Assembly (NCBI GenBank): GCA_963754235.1
Contig: CAVWFK010000032.1
Coordinates: 1 to 64,000, forward strand
Direction of reading: 5' to 3'
Source: DATAYA01 sp963754235
GTDB taxonomy: Bacteria > Pseudomonadota > Alphaproteobacteria > Acetobacterales > Acetobacteraceae
Length of the DNA: 64,000 bases
This document shows positions 1 through 7,899 of the stretch, piece by piece (the first letter of the stretch is position 1; each line of letters opens with the position of its first letter). The notes beneath the pieces were generated by a model. That model saw only the letters and a program-made list of their open reading frames with translations, did no database searches and had not been told where the DNA came from. A program made the position numbers and the translations under genes.

Positions 1-137
1 CGCGCAGCGTCGCGGGCCGCCGCTTCGTCAACCGATACCGGCCGCACCTGAAAGCGCAGCCCGGCCGAGGCCAGCAAAGCGCGCCGAGCCTCGGACCCGC
101 TCGCCAGCACCAGCCGAGGCGTCTCGGCCTGCAGCAT
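1..137 (-). CDS. maf: Maf family nucleotide pyrophosphatase (N-terminal part)
   Basis: This is the first ~45 codons of a gene that runs off the left edge. The translation starts MLQAETPRLVLASGSEARR and contains the Maf/YhdE N-terminal signature (LVLASGS followed by RR and LL.S.G). Maf proteins hydrolyse non-canonical or methylated nucleoside triphosphates in the cytoplasm and have been linked to septum control. The start codon overlaps the stop of ppsR by one base (TGATG), so the two are probably translationally coupled. The ppsR-maf pair beside hemE is a common alphaproteobacterial order. The catalytic region lies outside the window, so activity cannot be judged. Confidence 0.85.
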   Translation of the reverse strand, partial: MLQAETPRLVLASGSEARRALLASAGLRFQVRPVSVDEAAARDAA

Positions 138-1021
138 CAGCCGCTGGCACTCGGTGCGGCCGGAGCAGCCGCCGGCGGATGGCGCACGTGCCATGCTTCC
201 ATCAGTTGCAGCACGGCGGCCGCAGTCTCCTCGATCGAGCGACGGGTCACGTCGATCACCGGCCACCCGCGCCGGGCACAGAGCCGTCGCGCCCACAGCA
301 GCTCGGCCTTCACCGCCACCTCGTCCACGTATTCGCTGGTGTCCTGGCGCAGCGGCGCCGGATTCGCATTGCCCTGCGCGATCAGCCGCAGGCGATGGCG
401 CCGGATTTCGATCAGGGCCGCTGCCTCCAGCGTCAGCCCGATGACCGGGCAGCAGGGGTTCGCCAGGCCCGGCGGCTCCGGCAGGCTCGGCACCAGCGGC
501 ACGTTGGCGGCCTTGATGCCCCGATTCGCAAGGTAGAACGAGGTCGGCGTCTTGGAGCTGCGCGAGACGCCGACCAGCAGCACGTCGGCCTCGGCGATCC
601 CGGCCTGCGCCTGCCCGTCGTCATGCGCGAGCACGAAATGCATCGCATCGATGCGCCGGAAATAGTCGGCGTCCAGCACATATTGCCGGCCCGGCCGCGC
701 CTGCGCCTGCTCGCCGATCGTCTCCTGCAACACCGAGAGCACCGGGTCGAGCACGTTGACCACCGTGAGGCCGAGCCGCTGGCAGGTGCTCTCCAAATCC
801 GCTCGCAACGCACGGTCGATCACCGTCGAGAGCACCGGACCGGGTTCCGCCTCGATCCCCTCCAGCACGCGGTGCAGCTGAAACCGGGTCCGGATCAGGC
901 TCCACCGGTGATAGATGATCGAGACGTGCTCGAACTGGGTCACGGTTGCGCGCGCGATCGAGTTCAGCGTCTCGCCGGTCGCGTCGGAGACCAGGTGCAG
1001 GTTGATCCGATGGGTGCTCAT
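137..1021 (-). CDS. ppsR: Pyruvate, phosphate dikinase regulatory protein (PPSR/DUF299)
   Basis: The 294-residue protein starts at ATG 1021 (MSTHRINLHLVSDATGETL), the classic opening of the DUF299 family. These bifunctional ADP-dependent kinase/Pi-dependent phosphorylases switch PPDK or PEP synthase on and off by modifying a Thr next to the catalytic His. A P-loop-like VGVSRSSKTP segment lies in the middle (about residues 155-165), as the family requires, followed by PTSFYLANRG. A much longer reading frame extends upstream on this strand, but only this part resembles a protein family. It is divergent from hemE and its stop overlaps the maf start. Length and motifs look intact. Confidence 0.93.
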   Translation of the reverse strand: MSTHRINLHLVSDATGETLNSIARATVTQFEHVSIIYHRWSLIRTRFQLHRVLEGIEAEPGPVLSTVIDRALRADLESTCQRLGLTVVNVLDPVLSVLQETIGEQAQARPGRQYVLDADYFRRIDAMHFVLAHDDGQAQAGIAEADVLLVGVSRSSKTPTSFYLANRGIKAANVPLVPSLPEPPGLANPCCPVIGLTLEAAALIEIRRHRLRLIAQGNANPAPLRQDTSEYVDEVAVKAELLWARRLCARRGWPVIDVTRRSIEETAAAVLQLMEAWHVRHPPAAAPAAPSASG

Positions 1022-1315
1022 GCCGGTGAGGGTAGCGGGGATTGCGGGGAAAACCACGCGTCTGATGCGATGGCGACCGGCAAAGCGGGGATGACGTGGT
1101 ATCGGCGGCGCCGGGGAGCCGTCCCGCGCCCGGGACGGTGCAAACCAAGTATAACCCGGCAAAAGACCTCGCAAACAAAGGCTTGCGGCAAGGCCGCCTG
1201 TGCAGTGTTGATCATCGGCGGGACCGGCCAGCGGTGTACCCCGATTCTCCCCGCCCCATCTGCTTCCCCTGCCAAAGCTTTTATTCTCTCTCTTTGATGA
1301 TAGAAGCAGCGGCGC
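1022..1315. other. Divergent ppsR/hemE intergenic region
   Basis: About 294 bp separate the divergent ppsR and hemE starts and must hold promoters for both directions. The hemE-proximal 60 bp are AT- and pyrimidine-richer than the surroundings (around 1275-1305). The region next to hemE is the chromosome origin in Caulobacter and Rickettsia, so I looked for DnaA boxes and CtrA sites. No TTATNCACA or TTAA-N7-TTAA match was seen. I therefore call only a promoter-containing gap. Confidence 0.4.
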
Positions 1316-2338
1316 ATGGACAAGCCGTTGCTGCGAGCCCTCGCCGGCGAGCGCCTGGACCCGCCGCCGGTGTGGCTGATGCGGCAGGCCGGGCGCTACC
1401 TGCCGGAATACCGGGCGCTGCGCGCGCAGGTCGCCGACACGCTGACCTTGTTCACCAACCCCGCCAGCGCGACCGAAATCACGCTGCAGCCGGTGCACCG
1501 CTTCGGCATGGACGCCGCGATCCTCTACAGCGACATCCTGATCCTGCCCTGGGCGCTCGGGTGTGACCTGCGCTACGTCGAAGGCAATGGGCCGCGCCTC
1601 TCGCCGCTGCGCGACGAGGCCGCCTTCGAGGCATTGGCGCCGGCGGCCGATCCGGCGCGCATCGCCCCGGTGCTGGAGACCGTGCGCCGGGTACGCGCCG
1701 CCCAGCCCGCGGGCTGCACCCTGATCGGCTTCGCCGGTGCGCCCTGGACGGTCGCCTGCTACATGGTCGAGGGCGGCGGCGGCGAGTTCTCCACGATCCG
1801 GCTGATGGCCTACCGCGCGCCTGCCCTGCTCGATCGGCTCATCGCGCGACTTGTCGAGACGACGACCGACTATCTGGCGGCCCAGGTCGAAGCTGGTGCG
1901 GAGTGCGTGATGCTGTTCGATAGCTGGGCCGGTCTGTTGCCGCCTGCGCTGTTCGGGCGGCTCGTGATCGCACCCACGCGCGGCATCGTCGCCGCGCTGC
2001 GCCCCCGCTTCCCCGGTCTGCGGATCATCGGATTTTCGCGTCTCGCCGGCGCCGGCGTTGGTCCCTATGCCGCCGAAACCGGCGTTGATGCCGTTGGTCT
2101 CGACACGGCTGCCGATCCGGTATCGGCCTCCGGATTGGTCCCTTCGCCGGTCGCGTTGCAGGGCAATCTCGATCCGCATGCCCTGCTTGCAGGGGGCCCG
2201 GCGATGCGGGCCGAGGCTCGCCGCGTGCAAGCCGCGTTCGGACGCCGTGCGCATATCTTCAATCTGGGCCACGGCGTGCTGCCGCGGACCCCGCCCGCGC
2301 ACGTGGCCGAATTGGTGCGGATCGTCCGCGATGGCTGA
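1316..2338 (+). CDS. hemE: Uroporphyrinogen decarboxylase
   Basis: HemE removes four acetate carboxyls from uroporphyrinogen III to give coproporphyrinogen III, a cytoplasmic step of heme synthesis. The 340-residue length is normal. Signature 1 (PVWLMRQAGRYLPEYR, about residues 18-33) and signature 2 (IGFAGAPWTVACYMVEGGG, about residues 139-157) are both intact, including the Arg residues that bind substrate carboxylates and the Asp in FGMDAAILYSDIL. The ATG start leaves a short N-terminus typical of the family. The 3' end overlaps hemH by 8 bp, so the two probably share one transcript. It is divergent from ppsR. Confidence 0.97.
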   Translation: MDKPLLRALAGERLDPPPVWLMRQAGRYLPEYRALRAQVADTLTLFTNPASATEITLQPVHRFGMDAAILYSDILILPWALGCDLRYVEGNGPRLSPLRDEAAFEALAPAADPARIAPVLETVRRVRAAQPAGCTLIGFAGAPWTVACYMVEGGGGEFSTIRLMAYRAPALLDRLIARLVETTTDYLAAQVEAGAECVMLFDSWAGLLPPALFGRLVIAPTRGIVAALRPRFPGLRIIGFSRLAGAGVGPYAAETGVDAVGLDTAADPVSASGLVPSPVALQGNLDPHALLAGGPAMRAEARRVQAAFGRRAHIFNLGHGVLPRTPPAHVAELVRIVRDG

Positions 2339-3392
2339 CGCGATGGGCCAGCGGGTTGCGATCGTGCTGTTCAACCTCGGCGGCCCGGACCGGGCGGAGG
2401 CGGTGCGGCCGTTCCTGCGCAACCTGTTCAGCGATCCTGCGATCCTGCGGGTGCCGTTCTTCGTCCGGCCCTTCCTTGCCCGCCTGATCGCCAGGCGCCG
2501 CACCGAGCCCGCAAGCAAAATCTACGCGCTGCTCGGCAATCGCTCGCCGCTGCTCGAGTTGACCGAGCGGCAGGGCGCGGCGCTGGCCCGGGCGCTGCCG
2601 GAACTCGATGCCCATTGCTTCATCGCGATGCGCTATTGGCACCCGTTCAGCGACGCCTGTGCCCGTGCGGTACGCGCCTTCCGCCCCGACCACGTGCTGC
2701 TGCTGCCGCTCTATCCGCAATTCTCGACCACCACTACGGGCAGCTCGCTCGATGCCTGGCGAGAGGCGGCGGCGCGGGCGGGGCTGGTGGCGCCCGTGAC
2801 GACGCTCTGCTGCTGGCACGCCGACGGCGCCTATGCCGCCGCCACCGCCGTGCTGCTGGGCGAATCGATGGACAAGGCGCGCGCCACCTTGCCTACCGGC
2901 ACTCGGGTGCGCGTGCTGTTCTCGGCGCACGGCCTGCCGGAGAGCATCGTCCGCGGCGGCGATCCCTACCAGTTTCAGGTCGAGCGTACGGTCGATGCCG
3001 TCCGCGACGCGCTGGCGATGCCCGATCTCGACTCGGTGATCTGCTACCAGTCGCGAGTAACACCCGAGCCGTGGTTGGCACCCAGCACCGAGGCCGAGAT
3101 CGAGCGCGCGGCACACGACGGCGTCGCCGCGGTGGTGGTGCCGATCGCGTTTGTTTCGGAGCATTCCGAGACGCTAGTGGAACTAGACGTCGAATACGGC
3201 AACGTCGCGCGTGAGCTCGGGATTGCAGGCTACTTCCGGGTGCCGGCGCAGAACGATCATCCGGCGTTCATCGCCGCACTTGCCGAGATCGCGCGGCGTG
3301 CGCTGGCGCAGGGGCCGGGGTTGTGCAGCTTTGCCGGCGGGCGCGTGTGTCCGGAGACGTACGGCGGCTGTCCGCACGCGACGGCAGCGTGA
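2331..3392 (+). CDS. hemH: Ferrochelatase
   Basis: HemH inserts Fe2+ into protoporphyrin IX, the last step of protoheme synthesis, at the inner face of the cytoplasmic membrane. The start chosen is ATG 2331 (MADAMGQRVAIVLFNLGGPD), which overlaps the end of hemE by 8 bp. ATG 2343 (MGQRVAIV) is a close alternative. Family marks are VLFNLGGPD near the N-terminus, FSAHGLPES with the metal-binding His at about residue 199, and VSEHSETL with the catalytic Glu at about residue 276. The 353-residue length is normal. C-terminal Cys residues (GLCSF, GRVCPE, GGCPH) resemble the cluster-ligating tail seen in some ferrochelatases, which is an inference. Confidence 0.96.
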   Translation: MADAMGQRVAIVLFNLGGPDRAEAVRPFLRNLFSDPAILRVPFFVRPFLARLIARRRTEPASKIYALLGNRSPLLELTERQGAALARALPELDAHCFIAMRYWHPFSDACARAVRAFRPDHVLLLPLYPQFSTTTTGSSLDAWREAAARAGLVAPVTTLCCWHADGAYAAATAVLLGESMDKARATLPTGTRVRVLFSAHGLPESIVRGGDPYQFQVERTVDAVRDALAMPDLDSVICYQSRVTPEPWLAPSTEAEIERAAHDGVAAVVVPIAFVSEHSETLVELDVEYGNVARELGIAGYFRVPAQNDHPAFIAALAEIARRALAQGPGLCSFAGGRVCPETYGGCPHATAA

Positions 3393-3396
3393 GCAA

Positions 3397-3447
3397 GGCC
3401 AGGGGCTCTGCCCCTGGACCCCGCCAAGGGCACAGCCCTTGGAACCC
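3397..3447. repeat. Dispersed palindromic repeat, family B copy 1
   Basis: Two adjacent hairpins (AGGGGCTCTGCCCCT and AAGGGC..GCCCTT) follow hemH directly. Near-identical copies lie at about 32701-32750 and 63913-63965. It lacks a T-run but may end hemEH transcripts. Confidence 0.75.
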
Positions 3448-3911
3448 TTGAAAAAGAGCGAGTTGTAATTGGCAAGGAGATGATCCCTTACGGAGCTACA
3501 GTCATTTAGCGGGGACTTGCGTCCTCCCGCCGTAGCGACACATTGCCCGCTAGCAACGCGGTAGCGTCGCTTTTCCAAGGGTTGCAGATTCGCATGCCAG
3601 ATGGTCTTGCGCTCTCTGCCCCTCACACCCGTATCCTTGAGGGGAAGGGAGACACTTGTGGACCGTGTAACCGAGAACCTGCTGGCGAAGTTCACGGCAG
3701 AGCATGCATTGACTGCTTTGCCCGAGGACCGACGGTTTGAGTACTTCGCAAGCTACATCACCGTGAGACAGCAGCATCGTGAGACGTTTGAACCCACCGA
3801 GATCGCTACTGGCGGAGGCAACGACACCGGCATAGATGCCATAGCTATACTGGTAAATGGGCGGCTTGTTACAGATGTTGATGAGCTATCTGAGAGGCTG
3901 ACCCGGAATGG

Positions 3912-4960
3912 TCCCGGAATAGTTTAGCGAGTTATTTCAAGGAAATGGGCGATGGGTGGGTCACCTTGCGGTCTGCAGGAATTGTACGGGGTTGCGTGAT
4001 TTCAGCGGCTTGGGTTCTCTCGTGGTTGCGACGACACGAAAGAGGGACCCGATGGCCTGGACTGAAATCACGCGCGCCAAGTATCGGCGCGATGGACTGC
4101 GCTATGCAAGCGATACCACCAACGAGGAGTGGGGCGTGATCGAACCGCACCTCCCCGCGGCGGCAAGCTGCGGGCGGACGCGCGAGACCGGCCTGCGAGA
4201 TGTCGTCGATGCGATCTTCTATATCGCGCAGTCGGGCTGCCAGTGGCGGCTGCTGCCGAAGGAGTTTCCCCCGTTCACGACGGTGCAGCGGTACTTCTAC
4301 GCGTGGCGGGACAACGGGACGTGGCAGACCATCAATCATGCACTGCTGATGTCGGTGCGCGAGGCCGCCGGCCGCGAGGCAAGTCCGAGCGCGGGCGTGA
4401 TCGACAGCCAGTCGGTCAAGACCACGGAGTCTGGCGGTCCGCGCGGCTATGCGGCCGAGAAGATGATCAAAGGCCGAAAGCGCCATATTCTCACCGACAC
4501 GATCGGCCTGCCGGTCGGGATGATCGTTCACCCCGCCGACGTTCAAGATCGCGATGGGGCGCCAGGCCTGCTGGCGAGCATCCGCAGCGCCTTCCCCTGG
4601 TTGCGCCATGTCTTCGCCGACGGGGGCTATGCCGGTGACAAGCTGAAGGGCGTCCTCGAAAACCTCGGCGACTGGACCATCGAGATCGTCAAGCGGTCAG
4701 ACGCCGCCAAGGGCTTCGTCCTGCTGCCCCGGCGATGGGTCGTCGAACGCACCTTTGCCTGGCTCAACCGCAACCGTCGCCTGGCCAAAGACTTCGAGGC
4801 GACAACCCAAAGCGCGGTGACTTGGCTTTACATCACCAGTGTCAAGCTCATGATGCGACGGCTGGCAGCCGCTTGAGCCGCTGTGGTGGGCCAAATTTCC
4901 CCATTAAGTCAATATACTCGCGTTCCGACGGCGATTTGAGTTAGACCCTGACGTAGCTGA
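3912..4960 (+). mobile_element. IS5-family insertion sequence within the AIPR gene
   Basis: Extent is inferred from where AIPR similarity stops (about 3911) and resumes (about 4962), with one transposase inside. I could not identify convincing terminal inverted repeats or a target duplication, so ends are uncertain by tens of bases and one end may be eroded. Confidence 0.6.
4052..4876 (+). CDS. IS5-family transposase
   Basis: A 274-residue DDE transposase of IS5 type. The start is ATG 4052 (MAWTEITRAKYRRDGLRYAS), with AGAGGGA just upstream; the longer frame adds nothing family-like. An N-terminal DUF4096-like segment (DEEWGVIEPHL-type) precedes the catalytic core with VIDSQSVKTT (first Asp), FADGGYAGDKL (second Asp) and RWVVERTFAWLNRNRRL (Glu within the DDE signature). 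The frame is uninterrupted, so the enzyme could be active. Neighbouring pieces on both sides belong to the disrupted AIPR gene. Confidence 0.92.
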   Translation: MAWTEITRAKYRRDGLRYASDTTNEEWGVIEPHLPAAASCGRTRETGLRDVVDAIFYIAQSGCQWRLLPKEFPPFTTVQRYFYAWRDNGTWQTINHALLMSVREAAGREASPSAGVIDSQSVKTTESGGPRGYAAEKMIKGRKRHILTDTIGLPVGMIVHPADVQDRDGAPGLLASIRSAFPWLRHVFADGGYAGDKLKGVLENLGDWTIEIVKRSDAAKGFVLLPRRWVVERTFAWLNRNRRLAKDFEATTQSAVTWLYITSVKLMMRRLAAA

Positions 4961-6476
4961 CAGCGGCAGTCTTGACGTCATGTTCGTGTTTGTCCAGGCG
5001 GACCGCGGTGCTGGTTTTGAAGGAACGAAGATTGCAAACTTCGGCTTTGGCGTCGTAGATTTCTTCGACAGCCAGCCAAAGCTTCCTAGGAATGGCGCCA
5101 TCATCGATGCTGCGGTGATTATGACCGCGATATACGAACGAGCTGACAAGTTCCGCCGAGGTCGTCCTCAATGCCGTCTCTATTTTGTTACGACGGGCGT
5201 CTGGCAAGGCGAGCAGGCACTCGAGGTGCGACGCCAGACGGTTATTGACGACTTGCTGAAGCTCCAGCTTTTTGACGGTGTGGAGTTTACGCCAGTTGGC
5301 GCGGATAGCATCCAAAAGCTCTACACCGATACCAAGAACGCGATCTCGAAGCGGTTCGAGTTTCCGCGAAAGACAACCGCGCCAGAGATCAAGGGGGTGT
5401 CGGAGGCATTTGTTGGGTTCGTGTCGGCGAAGGAATTTTTGTTCATCATCACAGATGATGCCGGCGAGATGATCAGAAGCATCTTCTATGACAATGTTCG
5501 AGACTGGCAAGGCGACAACCCCGTCAATTCCGGTATGTCGAACACTTTAGGATCGGACATCAAAGACCGCTTCCTACTTATGAATAACGGGGTTACGATC
5601 ATTGCGCGATCTCTCACGCAGCTTGGCGATCGGGTTATCATCGAAGATTTCCAGATCGTGAACGGATGTCAGACCAGTTACGCGGTGTTCAACAATAGCA
5701 CGAAGATAGATGAAAAAGTTATGGTTCCGCTGCGCCTCATTGCTACTCAAGATGAGGATGTAATCACATCGATCATAGAAGCGACAAATCAGCAGACGGC
5801 TGTTAGGCCGGAGCAATTTCTGGCAATCACCGATTTTCAGAAAAGGTTAGAACGTTTTTTTGCGGCATTTGAGGGCGATCGAAATCTCTATTACGAGCGA
5901 AGGTCGCGACAGTATGATGCGATGAATCTTGAGCGCGTTCGTATAGTGAGGCCCGTCGATCTGATCCGCGCATTCGCGGGCATGTTCCTGAGCGAGCCGC
6001 ACGGCACCACGCGAAGCTACGCCCGGCTCAGGGAAAGGGTTGGAACGGACATATTTGGGCCGACGCATAAGCTTGATCCATACTATATTGCGGCGTTCTC
6101 CTTGTACCGACTGGAATTCTTGTTCCGGAATCAGCGCCTGAGATTCAAAATACAAACCGGCGCGCTTTCACCTTCTTTTGGCGGCGAGGCTGTTGGCTGC
6201 ACCGGACACGCTGCCTCCAATGAATTCCAATGCGATGGAGAGGTATTGCGCTAATCTGACTGCCATCCTGTGGGACATCGATCAGTCGGATGCTCTGTTC
6301 ACGAGAGCGGCTGAGGTAGTGTCCGATGTGGCTAAGGGAAACTTCGACCGCGACACCATAAGAACACAGCCGTTCACGCAAGGCGTTATAGATGGCTGCC
6401 GAGCGGCAAACGCGGAGGGCACCTCGCCGCGAGCTTCGCTGAGGGCATGTCCGCGAAGTGCATCATCGCCTTCGTA

Positions 6477-6530
6477 ATGGGGTCTGGGGCCTGCGGCCCC
6501 AGCGGGGTCGAGGGGCGGCGCCCCTCGCCT
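6477..6530. repeat. Dispersed palindromic repeat, family C copy 1
   Basis: Hairpins GGGGCC..GGCCCC and GAGGGGC..GCCCCTC lie between the AIPR remnant and the HAD gene. A second copy is at about 32765-32818. The HAD start follows immediately. Confidence 0.7.
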
Positions 6531-6535
6531 TTGCC

Positions 6536-7213
6536 GTGACTCTTCGCTTGGTGATCTTCGATTGCGACGGTGTGCTGGTGGACAGCGAACCCGTCGCGAG
6601 CCGCGTGACCGCCCGTATGCTGACCGGTCTCGGCTGGCCGATGACGCCTGACGAGGCGAACGCGCGCTTCCTCGGGATGACCCTGCCCGACATGCGCCCG
6701 GTGGTCGAGGCGTGCCTCGGTGTGCCGCTGCCGGATTTCGAAGCGCGACTGTCCGCCGCCCTGATCGCAGCGCTGTCGCACGAGACGGAGCCGATCCCGG
6801 ATGCCGCCGATGTGCTGCGCGCAACCGCGGCACTCGGGCTGCCGTATCGCGTCGCCTCGAACTCCTCGCGCGCCGAGATGGCGGCGAAGTTTACGGCGGC
6901 AGGCCTCGCGTCCCTGGTCGCCGACCGCCTGCACAGTTTCGAAGATGTGCTTGCCGCTGGCGGGCGTGGCAAGCCCGCGCCCGAGCTCTACCTTGCCGCA
7001 GCCGCGGCCGAGGGGGTGCCGCCGGCGGCGTGCCTGGTCGTCGAGGATAGCGTGCCCGGCGTTCAGGCGGCGGTCGCGGCCGGGATGATTTGCCTCGGCT
7101 TCGCGCTGCACGGCGACGCGGCACCGCTGCGCGCCGCCGGCGTGGCCGGCGTGTTGCGGTCGCTGGCCGAGCTGCCGCCGATCCTGCGCGAGATGCTGCG
7201 GAGTGCGGCGTGA
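6536..7213 (+). CDS. HAD-superfamily phosphatase (subfamily IA)
   Basis: About 225 residues. All four HAD motifs are visible: FDCDGVLVDSE (motif I, nucleophile and acid/base Asp), VASNSSR (motif II), GKPAPELY (motif III Lys) and VVEDSVPGVQAA (motif IV acids). The helical cap between motifs I and II fits subfamily IA, as in beta-phosphoglucomutase and phosphoglycolate phosphatase; the actual substrate cannot be told. The start chosen is GTG 6536, immediately after the palindromic repeat; TTG 6548 is an alternative. The stop overlaps the hemJ start (GTGA), so they are probably co-translated. It sits in a normally compact heme/rho gene order. Confidence 0.85.
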   Translation: MTLRLVIFDCDGVLVDSEPVASRVTARMLTGLGWPMTPDEANARFLGMTLPDMRPVVEACLGVPLPDFEARLSAALIAALSHETEPIPDAADVLRATAALGLPYRVASNSSRAEMAAKFTAAGLASLVADRLHSFEDVLAAGGRGKPAPELYLAAAAAEGVPPAACLVVEDSVPGVQAAVAAGMICLGFALHGDAAPLRAAGVAGVLRSLAELPPILREMLRSAA

Positions 7214-7662
7214 CGATCCCGGCACTCGCACACGCCTATCCGTGGCTCAAGGCGCTGCACGTGATCTCGCTGATCGCGTGGATGGCGGGCCTGCTCTATC
7301 TGCCGCGGCTGTTCGTTTATCATTGCGACGCGGCGCGCGGCTCGCGGGAGAGCGAGCGGTTCAAGGTGATGGAGCGTCGCCTGCTGCGCCAGATCACCAC
7401 GCCGGCGATGATCGCGACCTGGACCTTGGGGATTCTCCTGGCGCTGACGCCGGGTGTGATCGACTGGCGCTGGGGCTGGTGGCATGTGAAGCTCGCTTGC
7501 GTGATCCTGCTGACCGGATTGTCGGGTGCAATGAGCCGCTGGCGGCGCGATTTCCTGCACGACCGCAACACCCGCAGCCAGCGCTTCTACCGGATCGCCA
7601 ACGAGATCCCGACGCTGCTGATGATCGTGATCGTCATCATGGTGATTGTCCGCCCGTTCTGA
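7210..7662 (+). CDS. hemJ: Protoporphyrinogen IX oxidase HemJ
   Basis: HemJ oxidises protoporphyrinogen IX to protoporphyrin IX in the inner membrane. The 150-residue protein has four hydrophobic segments and the UPF0093 marks LKALHVISLIAWMAGLLYL with the essential His, LPRLFVYH, and WWHVKL with the conserved Lys. The GTG start at 7210 overlaps the stop of the HAD gene by four bases. Together with hemE and hemH upstream it supplies three late heme steps. In related genomes hemJ directly precedes rho, but here about 7.3 kb of IS and RiPP-like genes lie in between. Confidence 0.93.
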   Translation: MTIPALAHAYPWLKALHVISLIAWMAGLLYLPRLFVYHCDAARGSRESERFKVMERRLLRQITTPAMIATWTLGILLALTPGVIDWRWGWWHVKLACVILLTGLSGAMSRWRRDFLHDRNTRSQRFYRIANEIPTLLMIVIVIMVIVRPF

Positions 7663-7899
7663 TCCCCTATCTCTCCCTATGATGATGTCGCAGCTCTTCG
7701 ATGCGCTGCGCCTGGCTCAAGTTGGACAGTTCGCTGCGCTGCAGCAGGAGAGGAAGCGAGTCATTTCAAGCGATTGGCCGACCGTTGGCCGAGATTTCTG
7801 CTGAATTGCGGTGCCACGTGTTTGCGTAATTGTTAACGAAAGCCCTTGCACGAAGGCGGCGACTCGGCATAAGCGTGCGGTGTCGCGATCGAGAGCCGC

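Larger units (their letters stand above)
3658..6477 (+). pseudogene. AIPR family phage-resistance protein, interrupted by an IS and frameshifted
   Basis: Three pieces together make one AIPR (abortive-infection phage resistance, PF10592-type) gene. Piece 1 starts at GTG 3658 behind a strong purine-rich site (GGGGAAGGGAG) and encodes VDRVTENLLAKF through DELSERLTRNG, to about 3911. Piece 2 resumes near 4962 (SLDVMFVFVQADR) and carries the AIPR hallmarks FYDNVRDWQGDN, FLLMNNGVTIIA, DFQIVNGCQTS and ATNQQTAVRP. Piece 3 is in another frame from about 6151 (YKPARFHLLLAARL) to 6477. Removing one A from the AAAA at 6147-6150 joins pieces 2 and 3. An IS5-family element separates pieces 1 and 2. Base composition is visibly less GC-rich than the neighbours, which suggests transfer. 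It splits the usual hemH-hemJ-rho order. The intact protein would be about 590 residues and cytoplasmic. As it stands the gene should be inactive. Confidence 0.85.

Noticed and set aside
1022..1315. Chromosome origin next to hemE as in Caulobacter
   Set aside because: No DnaA box, CtrA site or extended AT-rich region was seen; synteny alone is not enough.
137..2518. 793-codon minus-strand open frame covering ppsR and antisense to hemE
   Set aside because: Only the part from 1021 downward resembles a protein family. The rest is low-complexity Arg/Gly/Gln-rich sequence antisense to hemE, a high-GC artefact.
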